Source: Caldifarciminota bacterium (lineage in GTDB: Bacteria > Hydrothermota > 32-111). From it: a DNA stretch of 38,716 bases. The notes beneath the pieces were generated by a model. It had not been told where the DNA came from, did not search any database, and saw only the letters and a program-made list of their open reading frames with translations. Positions within the stretch are counted from its first letter, which is position 1; every line of letters begins with the position of its first letter. The stretch lies in the NCBI GenBank assembly GCA_030592285.1, contig JAUVJU010000003.1:1-38716 (forward strand). The letters are read 5' to 3'. The translations under genes and the position numbers were made by a program. This document shows positions 23,176-31,931 of the stretch, in pieces.

Positions 23176-23940
23176 ATGTTATATTTAGGAACAAGCGGAT
23201 ACCATTATAAAGAATGGATTGGAACTGTTTATCCTGAAACAACAAAGATAAAAACAATGTTTAATGAATATATTAATATCGGATTTAATACTGTTGAATT
23301 GAATTTCTCATATTACAGGCAGCCATCAGAAAAGATGATAAGAGATTTTTCCTTAAAGGCTCCTAAAGGGTTTAAATACATCATAAAGGCATATAAAGGA
23401 ATAACACATATATTTGAAGGCAATGAAATAATTAAAGATTACGTGAGTAATTACAGAAAAGGGAATGTGAAGAATAATTATGAAGGTGTATTATTTCAAT
23501 TTCCGGAATCATTTCATTTTAATAAGAAAAATTTGGAAATAATTAAAGAAAGAGTAAAGTATTTTGAAGATATTCCTTCATATATTGAATTCAGGGGTAG
23601 TGATTGGAATAGAGAAGATGTCTATGATTTTCTTAGAAAGAATAAAATGAATTATGTAATAACAGATTTACCAGAAAAAACCAATTTGCATAAAAGGGAA
23701 TTAAGATTAACTGATAAGAATGCATATTACCGTTTACATGGAAGAAATGATGACTGGTATAATCCAAAGGAACGGTATCATTATAATTATAATGATGATG
23801 AACTAAAAATATTTGCTTCGGAAATTAAGATGATTTCAAAAAAGGCAATAAATGTTTTTGTATTTTTTAATAATTGTCATGGTGGCTTTGCATTAACAAA
23901 TGCATTAAAAACAAAGCAAATGATTGGGGATTCTATTTAA
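23176..23940 (+). CDS. DUF72 (YecE-like) protein
   Basis: 254 residues forming a TIM-barrel-like family of unknown function. Signatures are the N-terminal LGTSGYHYKEWIGTVYP, NTVELNFSYYRQPS, VLFQFPESF, the family's ERHxSW-like strand as YIEFRGSDW, YRLHGRNDDWYN and the C-terminal VFVFFNNCHGGFALTNAL. All are in family order and the length is normal. It ends tail to tail with the cyclase gene on the other strand, the two overlapping by 8 bp. No neighbour hints at a substrate. Confidence 0.88.
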   Translation: MLYLGTSGYHYKEWIGTVYPETTKIKTMFNEYINIGFNTVELNFSYYRQPSEKMIRDFSLKAPKGFKYIIKAYKGITHIFEGNEIIKDYVSNYRKGNVKNNYEGVLFQFPESFHFNKKNLEIIKERVKYFEDIPSYIEFRGSDWNREDVYDFLRKNKMNYVITDLPEKTNLHKRELRLTDKNAYYRLHGRNDDWYNPKERYHYNYNDDELKIFASEIKMISKKAINVFVFFNNCHGGFALTNALKTKQMIGDSI

Positions 23941-26900
23941 GAATATCAATCTTTATTTTGTATTTATAACTTTTTTTTATAGAATATAATTTTTTATACA
24001 ATTTTAATGATTTAATTTTATATGATTTTTTATTAGTTAATCGGTATAATTCAAAGAGGATCTCGGCCTGATTTTCATCATCTTTATACTTATTTAACAT
24101 ATTTTCTAAACAAGAAATTGCAGAATCATTATTTAAAAGTATATCTGATTTTACTTTTATAAATTCAATGTCAAAACTATGAGATTTGAAAAAATCGGTT
24201 AATGAATATTTTTCAATTTTCTTGATTATCTTATATATATTCTTATTCTTTTGTTCATAAAAGATCTCTGCTTTACATAAAAGACCTTTAATTAAACGAT
24301 CATCAACATTTAATGCTTTTGCTTTTTTAATCACTTTGTCTAAGTATTTGATTGCAATTTTGTATTCGCCTGTTATTTTATAAATTGAAACAAGATCAAA
24401 ATATATCGTAGAAAGTCTTTGATCTTCTTTCAATTCTTTTGCAAGAATTAGAGCTTTATTAAGATAATTAAGAGATTTTGATAGATCACCTATTTCAAAG
24501 TAAACATCACCAAGATTTGACAATACAGTTCTAATCCCACCTTTATCACCAATGCTCACTGCAAGATCATAGCTTAGATTATAAAATTTTAATGCTTCAG
24601 AATAATTTCCTTTTAATGTATAAATACTACCAAGATTATTTTGTAGAATTCTAATCACATATCTTTCTCCCAATTTATTGTTTTTTATGAGTAGTTTTTT
24701 GTATAAATCTTCAGCATTATCAAGATTTCCTTTAAGAAACTGGATATTTGCAATGTTGGTCAAAGCAGGAATTCTTTTCAGTCCCATTTTATTTGATATT
24801 TTTTTACTTTTATTAAAAAGCATAAGAGCTTTACTATAATTACCTTTATATTGATATATTAAGCCCATATTATTATATGTTAAGGCCTTATCAAATAGAA
24901 GTTTCTTCTCGCTTTTCTCGTTTTTTTCAATAAACAATAAATTCATATTGTAATAATACAATGCTTTTTCAAAATTGCCCAAATTACCATAAGCAATGCC
25001 ATAATTATTGTAAGTCCCCGAAATACCAACTTTTTCATTAGTCTTATTATATTTTTCTAAAGCCCTTTTAAATAACTTAATTGCATATTCATTATTGCCC
25101 AATCTTATTGATATATACCCATGTCTGTTTTCGGCATCTGCAATAATTAATTCATTTTTCAATTTATTCCCAATTCTTTTTATAGTTTTATAGATTTCAA
25201 TAGATTCTTTCCATCTACCTATTATTTCATAAATCTCCCCAATCTTCATTTTAATTGAAACAATTTTTCTGTTTTTCTTTTCATATTTTAATAATCTTTC
25301 ATATAGGGAAACAGCATCCTCATTTTTAAAATTTTCCTTTGCAAAATCACCGGCTAATAATAAATATTGTTTTGCTTCATTTTTCATTTCTGCCTGTTCA
25401 TAATGAAAAGCAATATCACTATAAAAATTTTTATTATTAATAAAGACCTTTTCCATTGTAATGGCAGCAATTTTATGCAATTTTTTTAACTGCTTTTTCA
25501 TTTGCATATTGTATGCAGCATCACGAAGCAAGCTATGTTTGAATAAATATTTTATTTGGGAAACAGCATTCCACAAATTTTCCTGTTCTCCCGTTTTCAA
25601 GATGGGTTTAATATTACTTTTACCTGATAGCATTGATGATAAAATATTAATATTAAATTCATTTCCAAGCACTGAGGCACTTTGAATAAGATTTCTTAAT
25701 TTTTGCGATAATCTATCTATTCGTGAAATTAGAATGGGATATATTCCCGAAGGAATATCAATATTAACTGCTTTTAATGAATATATATTGTTTTTTAATT
25801 CAATATATCTATTTTCAAATAAATACAAACAGAACTGTTCCATAAAAAAAGGATTGCTCTGCGTTTTTTTAAGGATCAAAGAATGCAATTTCTTATCAGT
25901 TTCATATCCTAACTGTAATTTCACAAATTCCTCAGTTTCTTCAGACTCAATTTTTTTAAGAATAATTTCTGAAACAAAAATATCCTTAATCGCCAACCTT
26001 GGTTTTTCGCCATTATCAAAGAATCTACTTGAAACCAAAAAAACACAAGGAAATTGATTTATATCATTGAATAATTGTAATAATAATTTATTTGAATCAG
26101 AATCCATCCATTGCAAATCCTCAATAATAATAATAAGCGGCTTGATGAGTGACAGGATCTTTATAAATGATATTATTCCAATAAGAAGATTATTAAACTT
26201 TGCCTTTGGATCAAGGGATAAAAGGTGGGATTCTTTGGTCTTAATATTCAAAAACTCGGCAATGATTTCTCTTCTGTCAATCAATTCGCGAAGTAATGCT
26301 TTTGCTTTTCTAGTATGAATTTTCCCTGCTGTTTCAATTAATTCATCAAATTTAGTATTAAATAATTTATTATTTTCTTTATTGGAATTGCTTTCATTTA
26401 CAGAAAAATATTTTTTAAGCATATATTCAAAAGGATTTAAACTTTTTTTAAGAATATTATCAGTTTTAAGAATAATCCTATTTGATTTTGATTTATACTC
26501 TTCAATAGAATTAAATATAATTCTTGTTTTACCAATACCAACATCTCCGTATACATAAACCAAGCCGCCATATTTGTTATTATTAATATGATTTAAGTGT
26601 TTAGAAATTAATTTTGATTCCCTTTTTCTGCCAACAAATTTTCCAGAGTAAAAAAACTCATCCTGAATATTTAGATTTCCAAGTAATTTATACAATTGGG
26701 TTTCTTTTGATTTTCCTTTAAAAGTAATGCTTCCTAAATACTCAATGTTATGGGACATCTGAATTTTTCTTCCTACATTTTCAGAAATCCATATTTCTCC
26801 CCAATCTGCTTTACTCATAAATCTTGCAGCCAAATTGACATTGTCACCCAAAACAGTATAAGTTGCTCTTATATTAGATCCAACAAGACCGGCATATACG

Positions 26901-27856
26901 GTTCCATAGGATAAGCCGGCCTTTATATCATTCCCATACAATTTTTTTATTTCCAAAACAAAGTCAATTGCCCGTATCATATTATTCTCATGTGAAATAG
27001 GAGCACCAAATAGTATAAGTACAAGATTATTCTTATCTCCAAAATCCAGTAAATTAAAATAACCGCCATAATTATCAGATAATGTAATGATTGTTGTGAT
27101 GAATTCATTTAATTTTTTAAAATCACTTAATTTCTTAAATTGCATAAAAACAGATACTACTTGTCTAAACTCACTCTTATTTTTATTTAATACATTGAAG
27201 GAAAAATACTGATTCAAAATCTTTTTGGAAATAATTTGCTTTTTAGGATGAAATGATTGTGATTTGACTTTATATTGTTTAAGTTTGAAAAAGCCATTCC
27301 TATTTTTAATTAATATTTTTTTTGTTTTCAATAATTTTGCAGCAGAACCATGTAATAATATTTCTCCAGGTTTTGTACAATGTTCTGCATTAACAGCATT
27401 ATTTATTGAATTACCCTTAAAAAAGAATGTTCTATGGTTTTCTTTACCAAGAATTCCCCAATTTAATAAACCATGTGAAATTCCAATTTTTAATGAAATT
27501 GATAAGCCCTTTATAAGCTTGGATTTGATCTTATAATTAGTATAGATATTCTGGATCTCACAGGCACAGTTAGAAACGGTATCCATTGCTGTATTAGGAA
27601 AGATTGCTGTAAAAGCATCGCCTGCAAAAGTAGAAATAAAACCATTGTTTGAGTATATTACATCAATCATTTGACCAAACACCTTGTTTATTATTGAAGA
27701 TAATTCTTCTGCTCCTGCTTTTCCATGAGAAGAAAGCTGTTCGGTTATGGAAGTGAACCCGGAAATATCAAGAAACATAACGGATGCCTTAAACGAACCA
27801 TTATACTCCTTGTGTTTTTCCTTTTCGGCAATGAATACAGGAATATAATTTATCAT
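23933..27856 (-). CDS. Soluble adenylyl cyclase-like protein: two cyclase domains, AAA ATPase and TPR array
   Basis: 1307 residues. Domain order: class III cyclase domain C1 (about 20-200), domain C2 (about 230-395), an AAA/NTPase domain with Walker A GDVGIGKT (437-444) and Walker B IIIIEDLQWMD (575-585), then tetratricopeptide repeats from about 790 to the end (for example NNYGIAYGNLGNFEKALYYY). C1 has both metal-binding aspartates (FLD30ISGF and FAGD80AF) but no N/R transition-state pair. C2 lacks the aspartates (VFMQFKK) but has GDNVNLAARF with N341 and R345. The two domains can therefore form a single active site, as in mammalian soluble adenylyl cyclase and some bacterial relatives. No signal peptide or membrane span is visible. 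The promoter sits seven nt before the ATG. Confidence 0.85.
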   Translation of the reverse strand: MINYIPVFIAEKEKHKEYNGSFKASVMFLDISGFTSITEQLSSHGKAGAEELSSIINKVFGQMIDVIYSNNGFISTFAGDAFTAIFPNTAMDTVSNCACEIQNIYTNYKIKSKLIKGLSISLKIGISHGLLNWGILGKENHRTFFFKGNSINNAVNAEHCTKPGEILLHGSAAKLLKTKKILIKNRNGFFKLKQYKVKSQSFHPKKQIISKKILNQYFSFNVLNKNKSEFRQVVSVFMQFKKLSDFKKLNEFITTIITLSDNYGGYFNLLDFGDKNNLVLILFGAPISHENNMIRAIDFVLEIKKLYGNDIKAGLSYGTVYAGLVGSNIRATYTVLGDNVNLAARFMSKADWGEIWISENVGRKIQMSHNIEYLGSITFKGKSKETQLYKLLGNLNIQDEFFYSGKFVGRKRESKLISKHLNHINNNKYGGLVYVYGDVGIGKTRIIFNSIEEYKSKSNRIILKTDNILKKSLNPFEYMLKKYFSVNESNSNKENNKLFNTKFDELIETAGKIHTRKAKALLRELIDRREIIAEFLNIKTKESHLLSLDPKAKFNNLLIGIISFIKILSLIKPLIIIIEDLQWMDSDSNKLLLQLFNDINQFPCVFLVSSRFFDNGEKPRLAIKDIFVSEIILKKIESEETEEFVKLQLGYETDKKLHSLILKKTQSNPFFMEQFCLYLFENRYIELKNNIYSLKAVNIDIPSGIYPILISRIDRLSQKLRNLIQSASVLGNEFNINILSSMLSGKSNIKPILKTGEQENLWNAVSQIKYLFKHSLLRDAAYNMQMKKQLKKLHKIAAITMEKVFINNKNFYSDIAFHYEQAEMKNEAKQYLLLAGDFAKENFKNEDAVSLYERLLKYEKKNRKIVSIKMKIGEIYEIIGRWKESIEIYKTIKRIGNKLKNELIIADAENRHGYISIRLGNNEYAIKLFKRALEKYNKTNEKVGISGTYNNYGIAYGNLGNFEKALYYYNMNLLFIEKNEKSEKKLLFDKALTYNNMGLIYQYKGNYSKALMLFNKSKKISNKMGLKRIPALTNIANIQFLKGNLDNAEDLYKKLLIKNNKLGERYVIRILQNNLGSIYTLKGNYSEALKFYNLSYDLAVSIGDKGGIRTVLSNLGDVYFEIGDLSKSLNYLNKALILAKELKEDQRLSTIYFDLVSIYKITGEYKIAIKYLDKVIKKAKALNVDDRLIKGLLCKAEIFYEQKNKNIYKIIKKIEKYSLTDFFKSHSFDIEFIKVKSDILLNNDSAISCLENMLNKYKDDENQAEILFELYRLTNKKSYKIKSLKLYKKLYSIKKSYKYKIKIDILK

Positions 27857-27863
27857 AATACAG

Positions 27864-27891
27864 ATTATACATTTAATTTGAAAATTAACAA
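27864..27891 (-). promoter_or_regulatory. Promoter of the cyclase gene, leaderless arrangement
   Basis: On the minus strand TTGTTA (27891-27886), a 16-bp spacer and a perfect TATAAT (27869-27864), then seven nt to the ATG at 27856. No Shine-Dalgarno lies between. Confidence 0.5.
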
Positions 27892-27904
27892 GACTTAATA
27901 GTTA

Positions 27905-28071
27905 GGTCGGGGGTTGACATTTTGACAGAATTATTAGTAATATATTGCACTTTTTCTATTAAAATATTAAATAAAACACTATATATTGACAAACAACACA
28001 TTGTTGTATACAATAAAGGCACATCAAGGGCTGCAAAAAGCTGTAAAAATGTCAAAAAGTCAACCCCCGGC
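27905..28071. mobile_element. MITE-like element, copy 2
   Basis: A 167-bp element with inverted ends related to copy 1 (15851-15996): the left end reads GGTCGGGGGTTGACATTTTG and the right end, reversed, GCCGGGGGTTGACTTTTTGA. It shares the internal ACTATATAT-GACAAA patch and an AATAAAGGCA / AATAAAGCA patch with copy 1, so the two are homologous rather than just similar at the ends. It has no coding capacity. It lies between the divergent cyclase and ABC exporter genes. Confidence 0.75.
27986..28014 (+). promoter_or_regulatory. Promoter-like pair inside MITE copy 2
   Basis: TTGACA (27986-27991), a 17-bp spacer and TACAAT (28009-28014), pointing toward the ABC exporter. The -35 hexamer differs in copy 1 (TAGACA) and the -10 is absent there, so this promoter may have arisen after insertion. 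Confidence 0.4.
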
Positions 28072-28114
28072 TAGATATCATATATTATTTATTTGTGATT
28101 TTTTATGTATTTGG

Positions 28115-28143
28115 TTGATTTAATATTGGTTTTATATTATTAT
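28115..28143 (+). promoter_or_regulatory. Possible promoter for the ABC exporter, leaderless arrangement
   Basis: TTGATT (28115-28120), a 17-bp spacer and TATTAT (28138-28143), then seven nt to the ATG at 28151. No Shine-Dalgarno precedes the ATG. Confidence 0.35.
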
Positions 28144-28150
28144 ATCTTTT

Positions 28151-29869
28151 ATGTTAATTAAATTTATACTTTCATATTACAGGAAAGCACCATTAAGAAT
28201 GGTATTGGGATTTTTGGCTCTTATAGCTGTTAATATTGCTCAGCTGGTTTCCCCAAGAATTGTAAAAAATGCAATTGATTATACTATAATGCCTACACAG
28301 GGAGCTAATCGTTTACTCTATCTTATGCTTGCATTATTTGGACTTGCTCTTAGCATAGGGATATTTAGATATATGTGGAGAATGATAATTATTGGTATGG
28401 CTCATTTTATTGAAATGGATTTCAAGAATAGATTATTCAATCATTTATTAATACTATCAAATAAATTTTTCCATAATGTTAAAACAGGTGATATTATGGC
28501 ACATATGACCAATGATATGCGTGCCGTAAGAATGTCAACGGCATTTGGTATAATTGCCGGTTTTGATGCTATATTCCTTTTTATAGCAACAATTATTTTT
28601 ATGCTTAATCTTAATGTGAAATTAACACTTTTTGCAATTATTCCATTGCCTTTAATATCAATAATTGCATTATTCTTTATGCGTATGCTGTTCAGCAAAT
28701 TTAAGGCAGTACAGGAAGGGTTCTCGGCAATGAGCGATAAGGCACAAGAAATGTTTTCAGGTATAAAAATAATTCAGGCATTTCAGCAGGAAGAAGCCGA
28801 ATCAAGAAATTTTGATAGAATAAGTAATGATTATCTTAATAAAAACATAACGCTTATAAAAATATGGGGAACAATGTTCCCAATGATATTTCTCCTTTCT
28901 CAGGTTGGAATTGCAATAATACTATTTGTTGGAGGTCAGCAGGTTATATTAAATGAGCTTACCCCAGGAGAACTTGTTGCCTTTATGTCATATATTGGAA
29001 TTATTGTCTGGCCCATGATGGCAGTGGGATTTGTAACAAACATCTTTCAAAGAGGAATTGCATCATTTAGAAGAATCAATACATTTCTTGAGGAGCAACC
29101 GGATATTAAAGATGAAAAATCAGCAGTTTATTCAAGTATAAATGGTGACATTGAATTAAGGAATCTTACTTTTTCCTATGAAAAGACATCTGTATTAGAT
29201 AATATAAATTTAAAAATAAATAAAGGTCAATATACAGGATTATGTGGGAAAATCGGGTCAGGCAAAAGCACAATTATAGATTTGATCATGCGTGTAGTGG
29301 AACCCCAGGATGGAGAAATACTCTTTGATGAGAAAAATTATAAGGACTTAAAAATTTCAGGAATAAGGGATTCTATTGGCTATGTACCACAGGATTCATT
29401 TTTATTTTCTGCAACAATAGAAGAAAACATTAGATTTGGTAAACCGGAAGCAAGCAATGAGGAAATCAGAGAAATGTGCAAAATTGCCTCTGTACATCAA
29501 AATATTATAGAATTAAAGGATAATTATAATACACTTGTTGGAGAAAAGGGAGTAGCTCTTTCAGGAGGACAGAAGCAACGCATATGTATTGCAAGGGCAA
29601 TAATAAGAAATCCAAAAATACTTATTCTTGATGATGCACTTAGTGCAGTGGATACCAATACTGAAAAAGAGATATTAACTAATCTAAAAAAATTCTCAGA
29701 AGATATAACTGTTATTGTTGTTTCACATAGAATATCCTCTTTTATCAATGCCGATATAATTTATGTTCTTGATAAAGGAAAGGTTGAGAACAAAGGTACA
29801 CATAAAGTTCTTGTTAAAAAATCCGAAATATATAAACATATTTACGAAATTCAGAAATTGGAAGCATAA
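28151..29869 (+). CDS. ABC exporter half-transporter, subunit with degenerate catalytic Glu (BmrC/TM287-like)
   Basis: 572 residues: six membrane spans (about 1-310) fused to a nucleotide-binding domain. Motifs are GKIGSGKST (Walker A), YVPQDSFLF (Q-loop), LSGGQKQR (signature) and LILDDALSAVD, in which the catalytic Glu after Walker B is Asp, then VVSHRISS. This Glu-to-Asp change marks the degenerate-site subunit of heterodimeric exporters of the BmrCD, LmrCD and TM287/288 type. The next gene overlaps by one base (TAATG) and is the matching partner. The likely role is export of lipids, peptides or drugs through the inner membrane; the substrate is unknown. Confidence 0.88.
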   Translation: MLIKFILSYYRKAPLRMVLGFLALIAVNIAQLVSPRIVKNAIDYTIMPTQGANRLLYLMLALFGLALSIGIFRYMWRMIIIGMAHFIEMDFKNRLFNHLLILSNKFFHNVKTGDIMAHMTNDMRAVRMSTAFGIIAGFDAIFLFIATIIFMLNLNVKLTLFAIIPLPLISIIALFFMRMLFSKFKAVQEGFSAMSDKAQEMFSGIKIIQAFQQEEAESRNFDRISNDYLNKNITLIKIWGTMFPMIFLLSQVGIAIILFVGGQQVILNELTPGELVAFMSYIGIIVWPMMAVGFVTNIFQRGIASFRRINTFLEEQPDIKDEKSAVYSSINGDIELRNLTFSYEKTSVLDNINLKINKGQYTGLCGKIGSGKSTIIDLIMRVVEPQDGEILFDEKNYKDLKISGIRDSIGYVPQDSFLFSATIEENIRFGKPEASNEEIREMCKIASVHQNIIELKDNYNTLVGEKGVALSGGQKQRICIARAIIRNPKILILDDALSAVDTNTEKEILTNLKKFSEDITVIVVSHRISSFINADIIYVLDKGKVENKGTHKVLVKKSEIYKHIYEIQKLEA

Positions 29870-31920
29870 TGCAGGAAGAAAAACAATACTCTACAGCAGA
29901 CAAAACAATATTAATTAAATTATGGAAATACGGAAAACCATACTATAAACAGATATTAGTGACTTTTGTTTTGCTTCTTTTAATTAGTGGAATAGAAATA
30001 TCTTTACCCATAATCACTAAAACAGTAATAGATAGGTATATTGAAAGAAATCATGTAAAAATCCAATTAAACGAGGAAACAATCAGCCTTGCTAAAACAC
30101 ATTCTTTTTACAGTATTATTACTGATAATGCTCTTTTTCTTCCAAGCGTTGTAATCACAATTGATCAGAGAATTATGCTTGAAAAGAATGATTATTTATT
30201 TAATGGTAAATATATTCTTATTGAAACTAAATATGAAGATATAATTAATAAATATAATATTGAATTTACTAAATCCGATCAGGGTTTTTTCATAAGTTAT
30301 GATGATCTAAATAGCATTGATAAAAAGGATATAAGAATTATAAGGTATTCTGATTTAATGAATATCAGGCATTTAGCTTTACTGTATCTTGCTCTTCTTC
30401 TTGTTTCATTTGTTTTTACATATTTCCAGGTTATTTTGATGGCTCTTGTTAGTGAAAATATAATGTATGATATTAGAAGTGCCGTAATGAGGTCATTATT
30501 AAATCTATCAATGAACTATTATAGAAAAAACCCAATAGGGCGTCTTGTAACAAGGTCGACAAATGATGTTGATGCATTAAGAGAACTTTTAACTGATGTG
30601 TTTATATATTCTGCAAAGGATGTTATTGTAATAATTGGAATTTTTATTGTTATGTTCAAATTATCACCGCAATTGGCTTTAATAATGATGGCATTAATTC
30701 CTATTATTGGTATAATGCTTTTTCTATTTCAGAGATTTGCAAGGGATGCATATAGAAAGGTGCGAATCACATTAGCAAAGGTAAATAGTTTTTTATCAGA
30801 AGCAATAACAGGGATTTCATTAATTCAGGTTTTTAATCAGCAGAAAAAATCTAAAACGGATTTTACAAAAACAAGCACTGATTATTATAAAGCAAATATG
30901 CATCAATTGCTGGTCTTCTCTATATTTAGACCTTTAATTGATGTTCTTGCTATGATCACACTTGGAATACTTATCTATTTTGGAGGAATGAGTGTATTAA
31001 AAGGTGCCTTATCAATAGGAGTCCTTATTGCCTTTATATCGTATATACATATGTTGTTTAGACCAATTTTTGATTTTTCAGAAAAATACAATATTTTTCA
31101 ATCGGCAATGGCTTCTTCTGAAAGAATTCTTATGATCCTTGATGAAAAGGATAAAATAGAAAATCCGATTAAACCCATCTTACCATCAAAAGAGAAAGGA
31201 AAGGTTGAATTCAGAAATGTTACCTTTGAATATAAAAAGGATGAGCCCGTTTTAAAGAATGTATCATTTATAATAAAACCCAATGAATCTGTTGCATTTA
31301 TTGGAGCAACTGGTGCAGGGAAAACAACAATAATTAATCTTTTAATGAGATTTTATGATATTAAAAAAGGTGAAATTTTCGTAGACAATGTAAATATTAA
31401 AGATATGAGCGTAAAATATTTGCGTAGTTATTTCGGACTTGTTTTACAGGATGTATTTATGTTTTCCGGAGATATTAAATACAATATTGCTTTAAATAAG
31501 GAAATAGAAGAAGAAAAGATCATTGAATATTCAAAATATGTTAATGCACATGCATTTATATCCAAATTGGAAAATCAATATAGGAACACTGTTTCAGAAA
31601 ACGGGAAAAATCTTTCAACAGGACAAAGACAGCTGATTGCTTTTGCAAGGGCATTAACAAAGGAACCCAAAATACTGATTCTTGATGAGGCAACAAGCAG
31701 TATTGATAGTGAAACAGAAAATCTTATTCAGGATGCTATTTCAAAAATAATGCATAATAGAACAAGTATTGCCATTGCTCATCGTTTATCGACAATTCAG
31801 GATGCGGATAGAATATATGTACTACATAAAGGTGAAATTGTTGAAAGCGGGAATCATTCTAACCTTCTTAAAAAGAAAGGAAAATATTTTGAATTGTATA
31901 AATTTCAGTATATTGAATAG
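29869..31920 (+). CDS. ABC exporter half-transporter with extracytoplasmic insert (BmrD/TM288-like)
   Basis: 683 residues, about 100 more than a usual half-transporter. The extra length is a hydrophilic insert between membrane spans 1 and 2 (about residues 60-160, VIDRYIERN through DLMNIRHL), matching the extracytoplasmic domain of BmrD. The nucleotide-binding domain has GATGAGKTT (Walker A), VLQDVFMFSG (Q-loop), LSTGQRQL (degenerate signature), LILDEATSSIDSETE with a normal catalytic Glu, and IAHRLSTIQDADRI. With its upstream partner it thus makes one regular and one degenerate ATP site. It is followed 11 bp later by the peptidase gene on the same strand. Confidence 0.88.
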   Translation: MQEEKQYSTADKTILIKLWKYGKPYYKQILVTFVLLLLISGIEISLPIITKTVIDRYIERNHVKIQLNEETISLAKTHSFYSIITDNALFLPSVVITIDQRIMLEKNDYLFNGKYILIETKYEDIINKYNIEFTKSDQGFFISYDDLNSIDKKDIRIIRYSDLMNIRHLALLYLALLLVSFVFTYFQVILMALVSENIMYDIRSAVMRSLLNLSMNYYRKNPIGRLVTRSTNDVDALRELLTDVFIYSAKDVIVIIGIFIVMFKLSPQLALIMMALIPIIGIMLFLFQRFARDAYRKVRITLAKVNSFLSEAITGISLIQVFNQQKKSKTDFTKTSTDYYKANMHQLLVFSIFRPLIDVLAMITLGILIYFGGMSVLKGALSIGVLIAFISYIHMLFRPIFDFSEKYNIFQSAMASSERILMILDEKDKIENPIKPILPSKEKGKVEFRNVTFEYKKDEPVLKNVSFIIKPNESVAFIGATGAGKTTIINLLMRFYDIKKGEIFVDNVNIKDMSVKYLRSYFGLVLQDVFMFSGDIKYNIALNKEIEEEKIIEYSKYVNAHAFISKLENQYRNTVSENGKNLSTGQRQLIAFARALTKEPKILILDEATSSIDSETENLIQDAISKIMHNRTSIAIAHRLSTIQDADRIYVLHKGEIVESGNHSNLLKKKGKYFELYKFQYIE

Positions 31921-31931
31921 GAGTTAATAAA

